Shown piece after piece: positions 14,724 through 22,478 of a stretch of DNA of 64,000 nucleotides. This stretch comes from CADEEL01 sp050246475 (GTDB lineage Bacteria > Pseudomonadota > Alphaproteobacteria > Caulobacterales > Aquidulcibacteraceae). Below the pieces are notes generated by a model. The model was given only the letters and a program-made list of their open reading frames with translations. It was not told where the DNA came from and did no database searches. Positions within the stretch are counted from its first letter, which is position 1, and every line of letters begins with the position of its first letter. The stretch spans positions 496,001 through 560,000 of the forward strand of contig JBFWVZ010000001.1 in NCBI GenBank assembly GCA_050246475.1, in the 5' to 3' direction. A program made the position numbers and the translations under genes.

Positions 14724-15200
14724 ATGCGTTGGGAGGATTTGTCGCGCGAGGATTGCTCGCTCGCCCGCGCGCTTGCGGTGCTGGGGGATCGCTGGACGCT
14801 GATGATCCTCCGGGACGCCTTCCTCAAAGTGCGCCGGTTCGACGATTTCCAGGCGAGCCTCGGGATTGCGCGGCGCGTGCTCTCGGAGCGGCTGGCGCTG
14901 CTTGTGCATGAAGGGGTTCTGGAGAAGCGCGCCTACCAGGAAGCGCCTGTCCGCCACGAGTATCGGCTGACGGAGAAGGGCCTGGCGCTCTATCCCGCGC
15001 TCCTCTCGCTCGTCCATTGGGGGGATCGCTATTATGCGGGGGCGAAGGGCGCGCCCATCCTCCATCGGCACAAAGCCTGCGGGCACGACTTCCGCTCCGT
15101 TCTGACCTGCTCGGAATGCGGGGAAGAAGTGCGCGCGCGGGAGGTCGAGGCACATCCAGGGCCGGGCGCGGCGCGTAAGACGAAAGCGCGCTTCGCGTGA
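14724..15200 (+). CDS. HxlR-family winged-helix regulator
   Basis: The 158-residue protein opens MRWEDLSREDCSLARALAVL and continues GDRWTLMILRDAFLKVRRFDDFQ, the HxlR signature, with recognition helix GIARRVLSERLALL and wing YRLTEKGLALYPALLSLVHW. An early cysteine (C11) sits where redox-sensing HxlR proteins keep theirs. The C-terminus adds a CxxC (LTCSECGEEV) near residues 134-137 and a His/Cys pair (HKACGHDF), possibly a small zinc site. ATG at 14724 is preferred over GTG at 14718 because GGAG lies seven bases upstream. Confidence 0.92.
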   Translation: MRWEDLSREDCSLARALAVLGDRWTLMILRDAFLKVRRFDDFQASLGIARRVLSERLALLVHEGVLEKRAYQEAPVRHEYRLTEKGLALYPALLSLVHWGDRYYAGAKGAPILHRHKACGHDFRSVLTCSECGEEVRAREVEAHPGPGAARKTKARFA

Positions 15201-15231
15201 GCCCTCAATTGCCGGGGGCGGAGAAGCTCCT

Positions 15232-15861
15232 ATGGTGGCCTTGCGGTTGGTGGAGAGGGATCGCGCCAGGATGGCCCCGGAGAAATTCGCCGCGCCCGCG
15301 CCGGAGGGCCCGCCAGACCGCGAGCATTTCGCCGATCTCATGGAGCGCGTGGCGCGGTTTGAGGATCGCGACGCCTTCGCCGCGCTTTTCGCGTTCTACG
15401 CGCCGCGGGTGAAATCCTATCTCCTGCGCTTGAGCGCGGAGGATGCGCTGGCGGAGGAGCTGGCGCAGGAGGTGATGATCACGGTCTGGCGCAAGGCGGC
15501 GCTCTTCGATCGCGCGCAGGCTTCGGTCTCCACCTGGATTTTCCGCATCGCGCGCAATCGCCGGATCGATGCCGCACGGCGGATCAAGGCCCGCGCGCTC
15601 GATCCCGACGAGCCGACGCTCGCGCCCGCGGACCTGACGGCGCCGGACGACGCTGTGAGCGCGAATGAGCGCGAGGCGCGGGTGCGTGAAGCGCTCAAGG
15701 ATTTGCCGGAGGAGCAGCTCTCGCTCTTGCGCGCGGCCTTTTATGAAGGGCTCTCGCATCGCGAGATCGCGGAGAAGACCGGCGTGCCGCTCGGCACGGT
15801 CAAATCGCGCATACGGCTCGCGTTCCAGCGGATGCGCGGGCGCTTGGATGGAGCGGTGTGA
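15232..15861 (+). CDS. ECF sigma factor of the RpoE-ChrR type
   Basis: The 209-residue sigma factor has region 2 (FAALFAFYAPRVKSYLLRLS, LAEELAQEVMITVWRKAALF, ASVSTWIFRIARNRRIDAAR) and region 4 (LPEEQLSLLRAAFYEGLSHR, EIAEKTGVPLGTVKSRIRLA). It is directly followed by, and overlaps by one base, a ChrR-like anti-sigma gene, the pairing that in Rhodobacter answers singlet oxygen. Start at 15232 has GGAG eight bases before; ATG at 15271 is an alternative giving a shorter N-terminus. Confidence 0.93.
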   Translation: MVALRLVERDRARMAPEKFAAPAPEGPPDREHFADLMERVARFEDRDAFAALFAFYAPRVKSYLLRLSAEDALAEELAQEVMITVWRKAALFDRAQASVSTWIFRIARNRRIDAARRIKARALDPDEPTLAPADLTAPDDAVSANEREARVREALKDLPEEQLSLLRAAFYEGLSHREIAEKTGVPLGTVKSRIRLAFQRMRGRLDGAV

Positions 15862-16523
15862 TGGATCAGGCCGCGATCAGGGATCAATTGGCGGACGCTT
15901 ACGCAGCCGGCGCGCTCGGACCTGGGCTTTCGCTCCTGGCGGAGACGCAAGCGCTGTTGAGCGCAGGTGCGGGCGCGCGCGTGGCGATCGCGGAGGCCGC
16001 GGCGGGCGAATTTCTCGAGCGTGAGGCGCCCACGCCGCTCAAAGCCGATGCGTTGGAGCGCGTGTTCGCGCGGATCGCGCGCGCAGAGGAGCAAGCGAGC
16101 ACGATCGAGGCGCGCGCCGCGCGCCATGCTTTTGCTGCCGAGATGCACTTGTTGCCGGCGCCGGTGCGCGCGGCGGCGGAGGCGGCGCTTTCAAAGCAGA
16201 GCTGGCAATTCGGCGGGCCGGGCCTGCGGATTCTCTCACTCGACCTTGGGGATCAGGCGCGGTGTGAACTCATCCGCATCGAGCCAGGTTTTGCGGCGCC
16301 GCGGCACACACATGAAGGCGAAGAATTCACGCTCGTGCTTACAGGCTCTTTCCACGATCATCGAGGGCGTTATGGCGTGGGCGAGATTGCGGTCGCCGGG
16401 CCGGGGATCACACATCGTCCGCAGGCGGACGAAGGCGAAATCTGCTACAACCTCGCCGTCAGCGAAGCGCCGCTCGTGTTCACGGGGTTGCTCGGCGCGC
16501 TGCAGAAACTCACCAAGCACTAG
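15861..16523 (+). CDS. ChrR-like cupin anti-sigma factor lacking the N-terminal zinc motif
   Basis: The 220-residue protein has an N-terminal anti-sigma helix region (DQLADAYAAGALGPGLSLLA) and a C-terminal ChrR cupin with ligands H149, H151, E155 and H185 (APRHTHEGEEFTLVL, GPGITHRPQ). In classical ChrR the N-terminal domain binds zinc through H-x3-C-x2-C (ATHLxLCxxCR). Here the aligned stretch is LLAETQALLSAGAGAR, with no His or Cys. The sigma partner overlaps by one base (TGATG). It probably still restrains the ECF factor, but by a zinc-independent fold; the cupin would be the sensor (inference). Confidence 0.88.
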   Translation: MDQAAIRDQLADAYAAGALGPGLSLLAETQALLSAGAGARVAIAEAAAGEFLEREAPTPLKADALERVFARIARAEEQASTIEARAARHAFAAEMHLLPAPVRAAAEAALSKQSWQFGGPGLRILSLDLGDQARCELIRIEPGFAAPRHTHEGEEFTLVLTGSFHDHRGRYGVGEIAVAGPGITHRPQADEGEICYNLAVSEAPLVFTGLLGALQKLTKH

Positions 16524-16612
16524 TTCGCAGGTGCGAAGATCGCGGCGGCGCTTTTTCTTGCGCGCGTCATAGTGCGCGTTTACCCTCCCGCGCGTCGTCG
16601 TGGAGGGACCCC

Positions 16613-16867
16613 ATGGACTACAATTCGACCGATCCAAGCGCCGCTATTGCCGGCATGATGGGCATGATGGGCATTTTCTGGCTCGTCATCGTCGCCTTCT
16701 TTATCTTCCTTTATTGGCGGATTTTCTCGAAAGCTGGCTATTCCGGCTGGCTCGCGCTCCTGATGCTCGTGCCGCTCGTGAACCTGATCCTCATCATCTG
16801 GTTCGCATTCGCGGATTGGCCCGTCGCACAACGCGCACGCGCTGCATCGCCGCCGCCGGCGGCTTAG
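16613..16867 (+). CDS. Small two-helix membrane protein
   Basis: The 84-residue protein has hydrophobic segments at about 20-38 and 44-68, with the intervening motif FSKAGYSGWLALLMLVPLVN. The KAGxxGWxALxPxxN pattern is common in small bacterial membrane proteins of unknown role. A Met-rich stretch (GMMGMMG) precedes the first helix. GGAGGG lies seven bases before the ATG. It stands alone between chrR and a convergent methyltransferase gene. Confidence 0.82.
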   Translation: MDYNSTDPSAAIAGMMGMMGIFWLVIVAFFIFLYWRIFSKAGYSGWLALLMLVPLVNLILIIWFAFADWPVAQRARAASPPPAA

Positions 16868-16882
16868 CGGCTCGACGGAACG

Positions 16883-17407
16883 TCATGTTTCAGAGCGGCT
16901 GCGCATGCGCGGTCGCTCTGTCATTTCTGGAATAGGGCCGCCAGGCATGATTGGTCGCGCCGGGTAGCCGCCCATGCTCAAGAGCCGGTCGTACATGACG
17001 ATGGCGCCGGCGATCCCCACATTGACGCAGAATTTCGTCGGTATGCGGACGATGTGGGCGCAGCGCGCCTGCAATTCCGGCGAAAGCGAACCCAGCTCGC
17101 GCCCCAACACGTAGGCGGCCGCTGCAGGATGCTTGAAGCGGGGGAGTTCGACGGCGTCGTCTGTGAGCTCCACGCCGACCAGCACGCAGCCTTTGGGCAG
17201 GCGCACGTCATCGAGGCTCTCGAAGGGATGGTAGGGCACGCTGTCGAACGTGCGGGACGTATCCGAGTTGTAGGCCTCGCGCACCTTGGGCGCGGCGTTG
17301 ATCGTGAAGAAGAAGCTCGCGCCGAAGGCATGAGCCGTGCGCATGAGCGCGCCCAGATTCATGGGTTTGGAGATCTGCTCCGCGCCGATGCCGAAATAGC
17401 CGCGCAT
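16883..17407 (-). CDS. SpoU/TrmH-family RNA 2'-O-methyltransferase
   Basis: The 174-residue SPOUT-type protein has motif 1 PMNLGALMRTAHAFGAS, motif 2 YVLGRELGSLSPEL and motif 3 KFCVNVGIAGAIVMYDRLLS. These form the knotted SAM site. Length is that of TrmL/TrmH-like tRNA methyltransferases; the exact target is not evident. The variant R at the usual N of motif 2 (GNExxGLS) is notable. The ATG at 17407 overlaps the stop of the upstream asparaginase gene by one base, so the start is firm. Confidence 0.88.
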   Translation of the reverse strand: MRGYFGIGAEQISKPMNLGALMRTAHAFGASFFFTINAAPKVREAYNSDTSRTFDSVPYHPFESLDDVRLPKGCVLVGVELTDDAVELPRFKHPAAAAYVLGRELGSLSPELQARCAHIVRIPTKFCVNVGIAGAIVMYDRLLSMGGYPARPIMPGGPIPEMTERPRMRSRSET

Positions 17408-18282
17408 CAGCGGAAGGTTCTGACGTCGCGCACGCCCGCGCTCGTCGCCATCGCGCGCTTCATGCCTTCGCTGACGAACGGCATCGCGACGTTTCCGTCC
17501 GCGTCCACCGCGATCAATCCGCCGTCGCCGCCCAACGTTTCCATGTCGGCCAATGCGCCGGCGGCGGCGGCGTGCAGCGATTGGCGCGTGTAGAGCATGC
17601 GCGCGGAGACGTCCGCGGCCACATTGGCGCGGATGAAGAGTTCGCCCTGACCGGTGCAGGAGACGGCGCAGCGCGCGTCCGCCCATGTGCCGGCGCCGAT
17701 CAACGGCGTATCGCCGATGCGGCCGGGCTGCTTGCCGATCAGGCCGCCTGTGGAAGTCGCTGCGGCCAAGCGGCCGGCCGTATCGCGTGCGACCGCGCCG
17801 ATTGTGCCGTGCGCGAGTTCACCGGGCGCGACGAGGCGTGAGGACGCGGGCGTGTAATAGCCTTTCGGATCGGCGATCTTCGCCATGCCGTTCGCGGCGC
17901 AGAAGCTCTCGGCGCCTTCGCCGGCGAGGAGCACGTGGGGCGTCTTCTCCATCACCAGGCGCGCGCACTCGATGGGCGACGCGAAGCCCTTGAGCGCGGC
18001 GACCGCGCCGGCCCTGCGCGATGCGCCGTCCATCAAGGCCGCGTCCAGCTCCCATTCGCCGTTTGCGTTGGGCGCGGCGCCTTTGCCGGCGATGTGCATG
18101 CCGCTGGCTTCAAGCGCCTTCGCCATCGCGACGACAACGTCGAGCGCGCTTTCGCCCCGGCCCAAGCGCGCGGCCCCTTCATCGAGCAAAGCGGCCATGT
18201 GCGCCTCTTCGCGCTCGTAGATTTTGGCGCGCGTCGGCCCAGCGCCGCCATGGAGCGCGAGCGCCCAGATTTCCTGCGTCAT
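17407..18282 (-). CDS. Isoaspartyl peptidase / plant-type L-asparaginase
   Basis: The 291-residue Ntn-hydrolase begins WALALHGGAGPTRAKIYERE. The autocleavage site is Gly159-Thr160 in ELAHGTIGAVARD, which creates the nucleophilic Thr. The following TSTGGLIGKQPGRIGDTPLI and GAGTWADARCAVSCTGQGE are family signatures. The enzyme removes beta-aspartyl residues from damaged peptides or hydrolyses asparagine. Translation probably starts at ATG 18282. It is coupled to the SpoU methyltransferase gene downstream. Confidence 0.93.
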   Translation of the reverse strand: MTQEIWALALHGGAGPTRAKIYEREEAHMAALLDEGAARLGRGESALDVVVAMAKALEASGMHIAGKGAAPNANGEWELDAALMDGASRRAGAVAALKGFASPIECARLVMEKTPHVLLAGEGAESFCAANGMAKIADPKGYYTPASSRLVAPGELAHGTIGAVARDTAGRLAAATSTGGLIGKQPGRIGDTPLIGAGTWADARCAVSCTGQGELFIRANVAADVSARMLYTRQSLHAAAAGALADMETLGGDGGLIAVDADGNVAMPFVSEGMKRAMATSAGVRDVRTFR

Positions 18283-18296
18283 GGAGCGCTTATAGC

Positions 18297-18593
18297 TCAG
18301 TTGCGCGGCGCGGGGAGATCGGGGTTGCGGCGGCGGAGGATGTGTCCGTCTCGCCAGCCGACGATGAGCGCGATGAGCGTGGCGCTGGGGATGAAGCCGT
18401 CGATCTGATCGGTGACGTCGGCGAGTTCGCCAAAATAGAGGAGGCCGGTCGGCCCCCAGAGGATCGTCAGCAGCACGCCGCCCAAGCCCTCGCCGACCGA
18501 GCCGAAGATCGGAATGCGCCCGAACGTGAAATCCAAGAGGTCGACCGCGAGGGAGACCGCGAAGCGAACCCAATAGCCGCGCCGTGACATCAT
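18297..18593 (-). CDS. Small membrane protein, unknown
   Basis: The 98-residue protein has two likely membrane segments (about 8-30 with WVRFAVSLAVDLLDFTFGRI and about 34-56 with LGGVLLTILWGPTGLLYFGE). A third moderately hydrophobic stretch follows near 66-80. The C-terminus is charged. It lies 14 bases upstream of the asparaginase gene on the same strand and may share its transcript. Start could be either of the two adjacent ATGs. Confidence 0.7.
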   Translation of the reverse strand: MMSRRGYWVRFAVSLAVDLLDFTFGRIPIFGSVGEGLGGVLLTILWGPTGLLYFGELADVTDQIDGFIPSATLIALIVGWRDGHILRRRNPDLPAPRN

Positions 18594-18691
18594 CGCGCTC
18601 GTTCTCCGCTTCTTTTCCCTTGGGGCCCGCCCTTGACGGCGGGGCGCGGGCTTAAGATGACCATCCTATAGCGAATGAAGCGAGGCGATCC

Positions 18692-19687
18692 ATGAAAGCG
18701 CTCATCTCCAAGGCGGTCGGCGGGCCTGAAAGCCTCGTCGTTGAGGATATGCCGGCGCCCAAGCCGGGGAAGGGCGAAATCCTGATCGACGTCAAAGCAG
18801 CGAGCGTCAATTTCCCCGACGCGCTGATGATCCAGGATCTCTATCAGTTCAAACCGCAGCGCCCGTTCGCGCCGGGCGGGGAAGTCGCAGGGATCGTTTC
18901 GGCCGTCGGCGAAGGCGTCAGCGGCGTCAAGGCCGGCGATCGCGTGCTTGCTTCGACTGGTTGGGGCGGGTTCGCCGAGCAGGTCGTCGCGCAGGAGAAG
19001 GGGCGCGTCTACAAGATCCCGGAGAAGATGCCGTTCGACGAAGCGGCGTCGCTCTTGATGACGTACGGCACCTCGCATCACGCCTTGAAGGATCGCGCGG
19101 CGATCAAGCCCGGAGAAAGCCTCCTCGTGCTCGGCGCCGCGGGCGGCGTCGGCATCGCGGCGGTCGAGCTTGGCAAGGCGATGGGCGCCAAGGTGATCGC
19201 GGCGGCGTCCAGTCAAGAGAAAGTGGATTTCGCCATCGCGGCGGGCGCCGACGCCGGCATCGTCTATCCGCGCGATGTGGACCGCGATGCGCAAAAGGCG
19301 CTCTCGGAGGAATTCAAGAAGGCGGGCGGCGGCGGCATCGATGTCGTCTATGACGGCGTTGGGGGCGATTATGCCGAGCCCGCGATCCGCGCGCTTAACT
19401 GGGAAGGGCGCTTCCTCGTCATCGGCTTTCCGGCGGGCATCCCGAAAGTGCCGCTCAATCTTGCGCTGCTCAAAGGCTGCCAGATCGTTGGCGTGTTCTG
19501 GGGCGCGTTCGTCGGGCGCCATCCGGACCGCAACGCCGCCAACATCCAAGAACTCTTCGCGCTCTATGAGCAAGGCAAGATCAAGCCGCGCGTCTCCGGG
19601 CATTATCCGCTGGCGCGGGGAGGCGAAGCGATCCGCGCTTTGATGGACCGCAAGGCGACCGGCAAGCTCGTCGTCACGTTCGACTAG
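18692..19687 (+). CDS. NADPH:quinone oxidoreductase, zinc-free MDR family
   Basis: The 331-residue protein has the GroES-like N-terminal half (VNFPDALMIQDLYQFKPQRP, FAPGGEVAGIVSAVGEGV) and the nucleotide-binding loop LLVLGAAGGVGIAAVELGKA. No zinc-ligand cysteines or histidines are present, as in quinone reductases and related enoyl reductases. GAGG is placed well before the ATG. It is followed after 14 bases by an SDR gene and then an EamA transporter on the same strand, suggesting a short detoxification or lipid-carbonyl operon. Substrate is not predictable. Confidence 0.93.
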   Translation: MKALISKAVGGPESLVVEDMPAPKPGKGEILIDVKAASVNFPDALMIQDLYQFKPQRPFAPGGEVAGIVSAVGEGVSGVKAGDRVLASTGWGGFAEQVVAQEKGRVYKIPEKMPFDEAASLLMTYGTSHHALKDRAAIKPGESLLVLGAAGGVGIAAVELGKAMGAKVIAAASSQEKVDFAIAAGADAGIVYPRDVDRDAQKALSEEFKKAGGGGIDVVYDGVGGDYAEPAIRALNWEGRFLVIGFPAGIPKVPLNLALLKGCQIVGVFWGAFVGRHPDRNAANIQELFALYEQGKIKPRVSGHYPLARGGEAIRALMDRKATGKLVVTFD

Positions 19688-19701
19688 GAAGGACATCGCT
19701 C

Positions 19702-20592
19702 ATGGCCGGCCGGCTCAAGGATAAGATCGCCGTCATCACCGGCGCGTGCTCCGGCATCGGGCTCGGCACGCTCGAGCTCTTCGTGGAAGAGGGCGCGGTC
19801 GTTCTCGCCGCCGACATTCAGGACGAATACGGCAAGCAGCTTGAAGCGCGCTTCAAGGACAAAGTGCGCTACGCGCATTGCGACGTGACGAAGCCCGACG
19901 AGATCAAGGCCGCGATCGATCTCGCCGCCTCGCATTTCGGCGGGCTCGACATCCTCTACAACAATGCGGGCGCGGCGGGCGCGCCGGGCGGGCTTGAGGA
20001 TTTCACGCTTGAGGAGTGGGATCAGACGTTCGCGCTGCTGATGCGCAGCGTGGTCGCGGGCACGCAATTCGCCATTCCGCACATGAAGGCGCGGGGCGGG
20101 GGCGCCATCGTCAACACGTCCTCGATCTCCGCACTCGCATCGGGGTATGCGCCGGTGGCGTACTCTACGGCCAAGGCGGGCGTGCTTCACTTCACCAAGG
20201 TCGCGGCGGCCAATCTCGCAATTCACAAAATCCGCGTGAACGCCGTCATCCCTGGCTTCATCGCGACGTCGATCTTCGGCTCCGCGCTCGGCATGACGCG
20301 CGAAGGCGCTGTGCAATTCGCCGCGCAGATGGCGGAGCGCGCGGCGAAGATTCAGCCCGCCGGGCGCGCTGGCCAGCCGCGCGATATCGGCGAAGCGGTC
20401 GTCTATCTTTCGTCCGACGCAGCGCAATTCGTCACCGGCACGAGCATTCTCGTCGATGGCGGGCTCACCATCGGCACGCGCGCCTCGTGGGACCCAGAAG
20501 CCTCCGGCCCGATGATGGATATCCTCGGGCTCACGCCCGAGCAGATGCAGGCGATGAACGCGACGATGGCGGCGGCGCGCAAGGCCGGTTGA
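19702..20592 (+). CDS. Classical short-chain dehydrogenase/reductase
   Basis: The 296-residue SDR has TGACSGIG at 13-20, the structural NNAG motif and the catalytic Ser/Tyr/Lys set (NTSSISAL then AYSTAKAG). VNAVIPGFIATSIF is the usual C-terminal substrate loop. A tail of about 35 residues after the normal SDR end (DGGLTIGT) is longer than in most family members and carries LTPEQMQAMNATMAAARK. It lies in a run with the quinone oxidoreductase. The gene ends in GGTTGA, where the next gene may begin. Confidence 0.93.
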   Translation: MAGRLKDKIAVITGACSGIGLGTLELFVEEGAVVLAADIQDEYGKQLEARFKDKVRYAHCDVTKPDEIKAAIDLAASHFGGLDILYNNAGAAGAPGGLEDFTLEEWDQTFALLMRSVVAGTQFAIPHMKARGGGAIVNTSSISALASGYAPVAYSTAKAGVLHFTKVAAANLAIHKIRVNAVIPGFIATSIFGSALGMTREGAVQFAAQMAERAAKIQPAGRAGQPRDIGEAVVYLSSDAAQFVTGTSILVDGGLTIGTRASWDPEASGPMMDILGLTPEQMQAMNATMAAARKAG

Positions 20593-20624
20593 CGCAATCC
20601 TGCGCGCGGCCCACGCTGGCGCGC

Positions 20625-21536
20625 GTGGGGCTTCCCAAAATTTCAAGCGGATCATGGCCGCCGAATTTGCGCGGCGCGCTGTGGATGCTCGCGTCCGCGG
20701 CGGCGTTCACGGCCATGACGACGCTCATCAAGTTCCTCGGGGACGACTATCCCGCCGCGCTGCAGACCTTCTACCGGCAAGCGGCGGGGCTCGTCGTGCT
20801 GCTGCCGCTCATCATCCGCGATCCGGTCGGCGTTTTCCGCACGTCGCGCCCAGGCATCCTTCTCTTTCGTTCCGCCGCGGGCACGGTCGGGATGATCCTC
20901 GCCTTCTACGCCTACCAGGAAATGCCGTTGGGGGAGGCGAACGCGCTCTCCTTCACGCGCACGCTTTGGCTCGTACCTCTTGCGGCGTTCGTGTTGCGCG
21001 AAGCGGTGGGGCCGGTGCGCATCGGCGCGACGATTGTGGGGTTCATCGGCGTGCTGGTGATGCTGCAGCCCGGCGGGGAGCATGCGTTCACGCTGGCCGC
21101 GCTTGCCGCGCTCGGCTCGGCGTTCCTCTTCGCGCTCACCATCACCGGCATGAAGATCATGACGCGCGATCACACGACGACAACGCTCATCGTTTATTCC
21201 GCGGTGCTGGGGCTCGTGCTCTCGATTCCGCCGGCGCTCTTCGTGTGGCGCTGGCCCAATTTCGTCGATCTCATGCTGCTCGTCGCGATGGGCGTTCTGG
21301 GGCTCGCGACGCAGACCTGCTACATCAAGGGCATGGCGATCGGGGATGCGGCGGCGATGGCGCCGATCGATTACACGCGGCTCATCTTCGCGCTCATCGT
21401 CGGATTCGTGCTCTTTCAGGAGATACCGAACCCGATCACGATGCTGGGCGCGGCGATCGTCATCGGCTCGACGCTTTACATCACATGGCGGGAAGCGCGC
21501 GTCAGCGCTAGGCCATCGAGCGCCAACCCAGAATGA
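20625..21536 (+). CDS. EamA/DMT-family transporter
   Basis: The protein has about 303 residues and around ten membrane helices arranged as two EamA repeats (GALWMLASAAAFTAMTTLIK and AALAALGSAFLFALTITGMK). The sequence reads through upstream in the same frame into the SDR gene; the true start is taken as GTG 20625, with TTG 20589 overlapping the SDR stop as the alternative. Neither has a good Shine-Dalgarno. Such transporters export metabolites or amino acids. It overlaps the convergent YhhN gene by 29 bases at the tail. Confidence 0.88.
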   Translation: MGLPKISSGSWPPNLRGALWMLASAAAFTAMTTLIKFLGDDYPAALQTFYRQAAGLVVLLPLIIRDPVGVFRTSRPGILLFRSAAGTVGMILAFYAYQEMPLGEANALSFTRTLWLVPLAAFVLREAVGPVRIGATIVGFIGVLVMLQPGGEHAFTLAALAALGSAFLFALTITGMKIMTRDHTTTTLIVYSAVLGLVLSIPPALFVWRWPNFVDLMLLVAMGVLGLATQTCYIKGMAIGDAAAMAPIDYTRLIFALIVGFVLFQEIPNPITMLGAAIVIGSTLYITWREARVSARPSSANPE

Positions 21537-22383
21537 TGCCTGTGATCAGCAAAATCTGCGCGGCGTAATAGGTCCACCAGATCGCCGGCGCGGTCCATCT
21601 GCGGTGCGGGCTCTCCGGCGCGAGCTTGAAGAACTCGGCCGCGATGAGCGCATCGGAGATCACGAAAAGCGCCGCGCCCAGCATGGCGGGCCACGAGGCC
21701 CAGGAGCCGAAGAGCGTCAACGCCGCCATCGCCGTCAGGGTCATCACGTACGGCATGACGCCGATCTTCATCGCGCCGACATCGCGGCGAAGGAAGACAA
21801 GCGCGCCCAGCACGAGGATCGCGCCGCCAAGCCCCGCCCAAAACGTCCATTCGACATTGCCGATCGTGCCCATCGGGATCGCGGCGATGAGCGGCAGCGA
21901 AAGGATCGGCAGCAGACCGAGCGGAATGAGCGCGAGCATCGCGATCCAAGCGGGCGGCTTGCCTTGCGGGCGCGCCTTCTCGCTCCAGAGCCAGAAGAGA
22001 AAGACGAGCACGCCGATGAGAAGCGCGGCCAACATCGCGTGGCGCGCCCACAACGGCTCAAGCGGCTGGCCCAGGAGCCAAAGCGCAAAGAAGATCGCGA
22101 CATATACAAGCTGCGCGAAGAGGAAAGCGACGATCCCTGCGATGAGGGACCAACCCTTTTGCAGCGCGAGGAAGAAATCGCCGATTGCGGAGAGGGCGAG
22201 CACGATCACCAGCAGCGGGTGAACGTCGAGCGCATAGACCGCGCCCGCCAGCGCGACAATGGCGAGCGTTTTGACGAACGCGCGCGCGAGCGTCGGCGGT
22301 TTCGTCAGGAAGTAGAAGCCGTAGGCGGCGGAGGCGGCCAGCGAGAGCGCGGCGGCGGCGAAGAAGAAATGCGTGAAACTCAT
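21508..22383 (-). CDS. YhhN/TMEM86-family membrane protein (lysoplasmalogenase-like)
   Basis: The 291-residue protein has about eight membrane helices and the family pattern PLLVIVLALSAIGDFFLALQ near residues 55-75 and GAALFVISDALIAAEFFKLA near 230-250, whose conserved Asp residues belong to the YhhN signature. Animal TMEM86 members hydrolyse lysoplasmalogens; bacterial function is mostly untested. ATG 22383 (MSFTHFFFAAAALS) is preferred over the longer frame. A long hydrophilic insert (WSEKARPQGKPP) sits between helices. The tail overlaps the EamA gene. Confidence 0.85.
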   Translation of the reverse strand: MSFTHFFFAAAALSLAASAAYGFYFLTKPPTLARAFVKTLAIVALAGAVYALDVHPLLVIVLALSAIGDFFLALQKGWSLIAGIVAFLFAQLVYVAIFFALWLLGQPLEPLWARHAMLAALLIGVLVFLFWLWSEKARPQGKPPAWIAMLALIPLGLLPILSLPLIAAIPMGTIGNVEWTFWAGLGGAILVLGALVFLRRDVGAMKIGVMPYVMTLTAMAALTLFGSWASWPAMLGAALFVISDALIAAEFFKLAPESPHRRWTAPAIWWTYYAAQILLITGIILGWRSMA

Positions 22384-22478
22384 CCCGCGCCCACAATGCG
22401 TCAAAAGCCAGTTGCGTTTCAATCGCGGCGCGACTTCCATGGGCCGCGAGGGCTTTGAGATCGGATTCGGGGGCGAGG

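Noticed and set aside
16525..16538. TTCGCA-GG-TGCGAA hairpin after chrR
   Set aside because: The 6-bp stem is short and the following CTTTTTCTT run is 20 bases away, so the terminator assignment is too weak.
20016..20624. N-terminal extension of the EamA transporter across the SDR gene
   Set aside because: The extension is an out-of-frame reading of the SDR; membrane topology and family length start after 20592.
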